Below are positions 61,305 through 64,000 of a stretch of 64,000 bases of DNA, one piece after another. The notes below the pieces were generated by a model that saw nothing but the letters and a program-made list of their open reading frames with translations, made no database searches and was not told where the DNA came from. The DNA is from Variovorax sp. S12S4. Its GTDB lineage: Bacteria > Pseudomonadota > Gammaproteobacteria > Burkholderiales > Burkholderiaceae_C. Made by a program: the position numbers and the translations under genes. Within the stretch, counting starts at the first letter, position 1. Each line of letters opens with the position of its first letter. Location of the stretch: assembly GCF_023195515.1 (NCBI RefSeq), contig NZ_JALPKR020000002.1, forward strand, positions 4,875,001 to 4,939,000, in the 5' to 3' direction.

Positions 61305-61319
61305 GGCACGGTCTTTGCA
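61305..61319 (+). promoter_or_regulatory. Sigma-54 promoter of nirB
   Basis: GGCACG-N4-TTGCA at 61305-61319 has the invariant GG (-24) and GC (-12) with correct spacing, and only the T before the GG is missing from the fuller consensus. It lies 190 bases upstream of the nirB start. With the NtrC-like site, nitrogen-limitation control of nitrite assimilation is expected. Confidence 0.75.
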
Positions 61320-61508
61320 TGACCAGAAAATCACGGTGTAACGAAGCACCGCTTTGGTGTGGTTTTCGCGGCTTGCGAACACCCGGCGCAAGAGGCGCCA
61401 GCACCTTCAGCCCGCACTCAGCGGGCGACCCCTTCCCCCAACCCCGCTCGTCAATGCAGCCACGCAAGGCTGCGTTGCGGCATTTGCATTTTCGAAAGGC
61501 CCCACCCC
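61320..61508 (+). promoter_or_regulatory. Long nirB leader with competing stems
   Basis: About 180 bases of untranslated leader contain CTTGCG-N9-CGCAAG (61372-61392), which overlaps and would compete with GGCGC/GCGCC (61385-61399), and then GCCCGC-N5-GCGGGC (61410-61426). No T-run follows, so it is not a clear terminator. Nitrite/nitrate assimilation operons in proteobacteria are often controlled by leader antitermination (NasR, NasT), which this could resemble. Confidence 0.4.
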
Positions 61509-63977
61509 ATGCACAAACTCAAGCTCGTGATGGTCGGCAACGGCATGGCCGGCGTGCGCACCCTGGAAGAGCTCCTGAAGCTCGCCCCGGACATGTACGA
61601 CATCACCGTCTTCGGTGCCGAGCCGCACCCCAACTACAACCGCATCCTGCTGTCGCCCGTGCTCGCCGGCGAGCAGACCGTGGACGAGATCGTGCTCAAC
61701 AGCTGGGAGTGGTACACCGACAACCACATCACCCTGCACGCGGGCAAGAAAGTCGTCGAAGTCGACCGGGTGAAACGCATCGTGCGCGCCGAGGATGGCA
61801 CCGAGGCCCCCTACGACCGCCTCTTGATGTGCACCGGCTCCAACCCCTTCATGCTGCCCGTGCCCGGCAAGGACCTGAAGGGCGTCATCGCCTACCGCGA
61901 CATCGCCGACACCGACTACATGATCGAGACCGCCAAGACCCACAAGCACGCGGTGGTCATCGGCGGGGGCCTCCTGGGCCTGGAGGCGGCCAACGGCCTC
62001 ATGCTGCGCGGCATGAGCGTCACCGTGGTGCACGTCATGCCCTGGCTCATGGAGCGCCAGCTGGACGACGTGGCCGGCAAGCTCTTGCAGAAGTCTTTGG
62101 AAGACCGGGGCCTGAAGTTCCTCATCGGCGCCCAGACCCAGGAGCTGGTAGGCAATGACCAGGGCCGGGTGTCCGCCATCCGCTTCAAGGACGGCACCGA
62201 GGTGGCCGCCGACCTGGTCGTCATGGCCGTGGGCATCCGGCCCAACACCGAGCTGGCCGAGAAGATGCGCCTGCACTGCAACCGCGGCATCGTGGTCAAC
62301 GACACCATGCAGACCGTGACCGATGCGCGCATCTACTCGGTGGGCGAATGCGCCGCCCACCGCGGCATCGCCTACGGCCTGGTGGCCCCCCTCTTCGAGC
62401 AGGCCAAGGTCGCGGCCAACCACCTGGCCCAGTTCGGCATCGGCCGCTACCTGGGGTCGCTCACCTCCACCAAGCTCAAGGTCACGGGCATCGACCTCTT
62501 CTCGGCCGGCGAGTTCATGGGCGGCGAAGGCACCGAGGAGATCGTCATGAGCGACCCCTTCGGCGGGGTCTACAAGAAGCTGGTGATCAAGGACGACAAG
62601 CTGGTGGGCGCGTGCCTGTACGGCGACACGGTGGACGGCAGCTGGTACTTCAAGCTCTTGCGCGACGGGCGCAGCGTGCACGACATCCGCGACAAGCTGA
62701 TGTTCGGCGAATCGAACATCGGCGACACCGGCCACGAGGGCCACAACAAGGCCGCCAGCATGCCCGACGAGGCCGAGGTGTGCGGCTGCAACGGCGTGAC
62801 CAAGGGCACCATCTGCAAGGCGATCAAGGAAAAGGGCCTGTTCACGCTGGACGAGGTCAAGAAGCACACCAAGGCCAGCGCCAGCTGCGGCTCGTGCACC
62901 GGCCTCGTGGAGCAGATCCTGATGTTCACCGCCGGCGGCGACTATTCGGCCACGCCCAAGAAGAAGGCGGTGTGCGGCTGCACCGATGCGAGCCACCAGG
63001 AGGTGCGCGACGCCATCAGGAAGGACCACCACCTGACGCACGACGCGGTGTACCGCCACCTGGGCTGGCGCACGCCCAACGGCTGCGCGACCTGCCGCCC
63101 GGCCGTGAACTACTACCTGATCAGCACCTGGCCCAAGGAGGCCAAGGACGATCCGCAGAGCCGCTTCATCAACGAGCGCAGCCACGCCAACATCCAGAAG
63201 GACGGCACCTATTCGGTGATTCCGCGGATGTGGGGCGGCCACACCACGCCGGACGAGCTGCGGCGCATCGCGGATGCGGCGGACAAGTACAAGATCCCCA
63301 CCGTCAAGGTCACGGGCGGCCAGCGCATCGACCTGTTGGGGGTGAAGAAGGAAGACCTGGAGGGGGTGTGGAAGGACATCGGCATGCCGTCGGGCTTTGC
63401 CTATGCCAAGAGCCTGCGCACGGTGAAGACCTGCGTGGGCAGCGAGTGGTGCCGCTTCGGCACGCAGGATTCGACCCAGATGGGCAAGGACCTGGAGCGG
63501 GCGCTGTGGGCGATGTATTCGCCGCACAAGGTCAAGCTGGCGGTCTCGGGCTGCCCGCGCAACTGCGCGGAGGCCGGGATCAAGGACGTGGGGGTGATCG
63601 GGGTGGATTCGGGCTGGGAGCTCTATGTGGGGGGCAACGGCGGCATCAAGACGGAGGTGGCGCAGTTCCTGGTGAAGGTGAAGACGGCCGCCGAGGTGAT
63701 GGAGTACTCGGGGGCGTTCCTGCAGCTGTACCGCGAGGAAGGCTGGTACCTGGAGCGCACGGTGCACTACATCGGGCGGGTGGGGCTGGACTATGTGAAG
63801 AAGAAGATCCTCGAAGACGAAGCCGGACGCAAGGCGCTGTGGGAGCGGCTGCAGTTCGCGCTGGACGGGGAGCCGGATCCTTGGTTCGAGTCGAGCCAGG
63901 CTTCTGTGGATGTGCGGCAGTTCACGCCGGTGGCGGTGGTGGACGAAGCAACGGACAAGGCCACCCAAGCCGCCTGA
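61509..63977 (+). CDS. nirB: Assimilatory nitrite reductase [NAD(P)H], large subunit NirB
   Basis: An 822-residue cytoplasmic enzyme that reduces nitrite to ammonium. Order: N-terminal FAD/NAD(P)H domain (KLVMVGNGMAG, VVIGGGLLGLEAANGL, and YSVGECAAH), two BFD-like [2Fe-2S] domains (VCGCNGVTKG with CGSCTGL; VCGCTDASHQ with CATCRP), then the sulfite/nitrite reductase domain. The latter carries siroheme/4Fe-4S cysteines at about 642, 648, 682 and 686 (CVGSEWC and GCPRNC). The length is typical. Next, after 20 bases, another gene begins, presumably nirD. The gene lies behind the sigma-54/NtrC-type promoter. Confidence 0.97.
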   Translation: MHKLKLVMVGNGMAGVRTLEELLKLAPDMYDITVFGAEPHPNYNRILLSPVLAGEQTVDEIVLNSWEWYTDNHITLHAGKKVVEVDRVKRIVRAEDGTEAPYDRLLMCTGSNPFMLPVPGKDLKGVIAYRDIADTDYMIETAKTHKHAVVIGGGLLGLEAANGLMLRGMSVTVVHVMPWLMERQLDDVAGKLLQKSLEDRGLKFLIGAQTQELVGNDQGRVSAIRFKDGTEVAADLVVMAVGIRPNTELAEKMRLHCNRGIVVNDTMQTVTDARIYSVGECAAHRGIAYGLVAPLFEQAKVAANHLAQFGIGRYLGSLTSTKLKVTGIDLFSAGEFMGGEGTEEIVMSDPFGGVYKKLVIKDDKLVGACLYGDTVDGSWYFKLLRDGRSVHDIRDKLMFGESNIGDTGHEGHNKAASMPDEAEVCGCNGVTKGTICKAIKEKGLFTLDEVKKHTKASASCGSCTGLVEQILMFTAGGDYSATPKKKAVCGCTDASHQEVRDAIRKDHHLTHDAVYRHLGWRTPNGCATCRPAVNYYLISTWPKEAKDDPQSRFINERSHANIQKDGTYSVIPRMWGGHTTPDELRRIADAADKYKIPTVKVTGGQRIDLLGVKKEDLEGVWKDIGMPSGFAYAKSLRTVKTCVGSEWCRFGTQDSTQMGKDLERALWAMYSPHKVKLAVSGCPRNCAEAGIKDVGVIGVDSGWELYVGGNGGIKTEVAQFLVKVKTAAEVMEYSGAFLQLYREEGWYLERTVHYIGRVGLDYVKKKILEDEAGRKALWERLQFALDGEPDPWFESSQASVDVRQFTPVAVVDEATDKATQAA

Positions 63978-63997
63978 ACGAGAAGGAGAAACAACCC

Positions 63998-64000
63998 ATG
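63998..64000 (+). CDS. nirD: Start codon of the next gene, presumably nirD (partial)
   Basis: The window ends with an ATG preceded by AAGGAG (63983-63988) and located 20 bases after the nirB stop. In most bacteria nirB is followed by nirD, the small subunit of nitrite reductase. No coding sequence beyond the first codon is visible, so the identity is inferred only from gene order. Confidence 0.5.

Noticed and set aside
61407..63968. 853-residue open frame antisense to nirB
   Set aside because: A by-product of high GC and strong codon bias in nirB; His- and Ala-rich and without any family similarity.

Overview
The window is high-GC, densely packed bacterial DNA. Its gene content points to a soil or rhizosphere betaproteobacterium of the Comamonadaceae, most likely Variovorax or a close relative: many TctC-type periplasmic binding proteins, a biotin-independent malonate decarboxylase operon, a fused CYP116B-type P450 and several CoA-thioester catabolic clusters. 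This assignment is an inference from gene content and protein style. No rRNA, tRNA, CRISPR array, insertion sequence or prophage was seen.

Left part (1-13.2 kb). On the minus strand lies an orphan type VI secretion unit, in transcription order hcp, vgrG, a DUF2169 adaptor, a DUF4150 PAAR-like protein and an effector broken by a frameshift at the window edge. The hcp leader holds consecutive hairpins, the last a textbook intrinsic terminator just before the ribosome binding site. Next come tctBA (no tctC beside them), an SMP-30-type exported lactonase, a TIM-barrel-like lipoprotein, a membrane diguanylate cyclase with an inhibitory site, and a short-chain dehydrogenase carrying a lipoprotein signal.

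Malonate region (14.7-25.3 kb). mdcR, a MatC-type carrier, mdcA-C-D-E-G-B-H and acs form a coherent route: malonate is taken up, decarboxylated to acetate on an ACP subunit, and the acetate is activated to acetyl-CoA. mdcH carries a -1 frameshift as read. A minimal, adenylation-domain-only DNA ligase precedes it.

Middle part (25.3-44.7 kb). There are three small regulator-plus-catabolic modules: MmgE/PrpD, NDP-forming acyl-CoA synthetase, enoyl-CoA hydratase and tctC with a divergent IclR gene; P450-reductase fusion and tctC with a second divergent IclR gene; DapA-like aldolase, tctC and SDR with a divergent LysR gene. Between them are an EF-G-like GTPase and a PL10-type pectate lyase whose frame is broken in a run of eight C.

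Right part (44.7-64 kb). A large acyl-CoA catabolic locus of unknown substrate contains a thiolase-like protein without the nucleophilic cysteine paired with a DUF35 protein, a CaiB-type CoA-transferase, an AraC regulator, two tctC genes, an SCP-x thiolase, two MaoC half-proteins, three oxidoreductases, two acyl-CoA ligases, two hotdog thioesterases and an enoyl-CoA hydratase. The window ends in nirB (assimilatory nitrite reductase), preceded by an NtrC-type site and a sigma-54 promoter, with the next gene's ATG as the last three bases.
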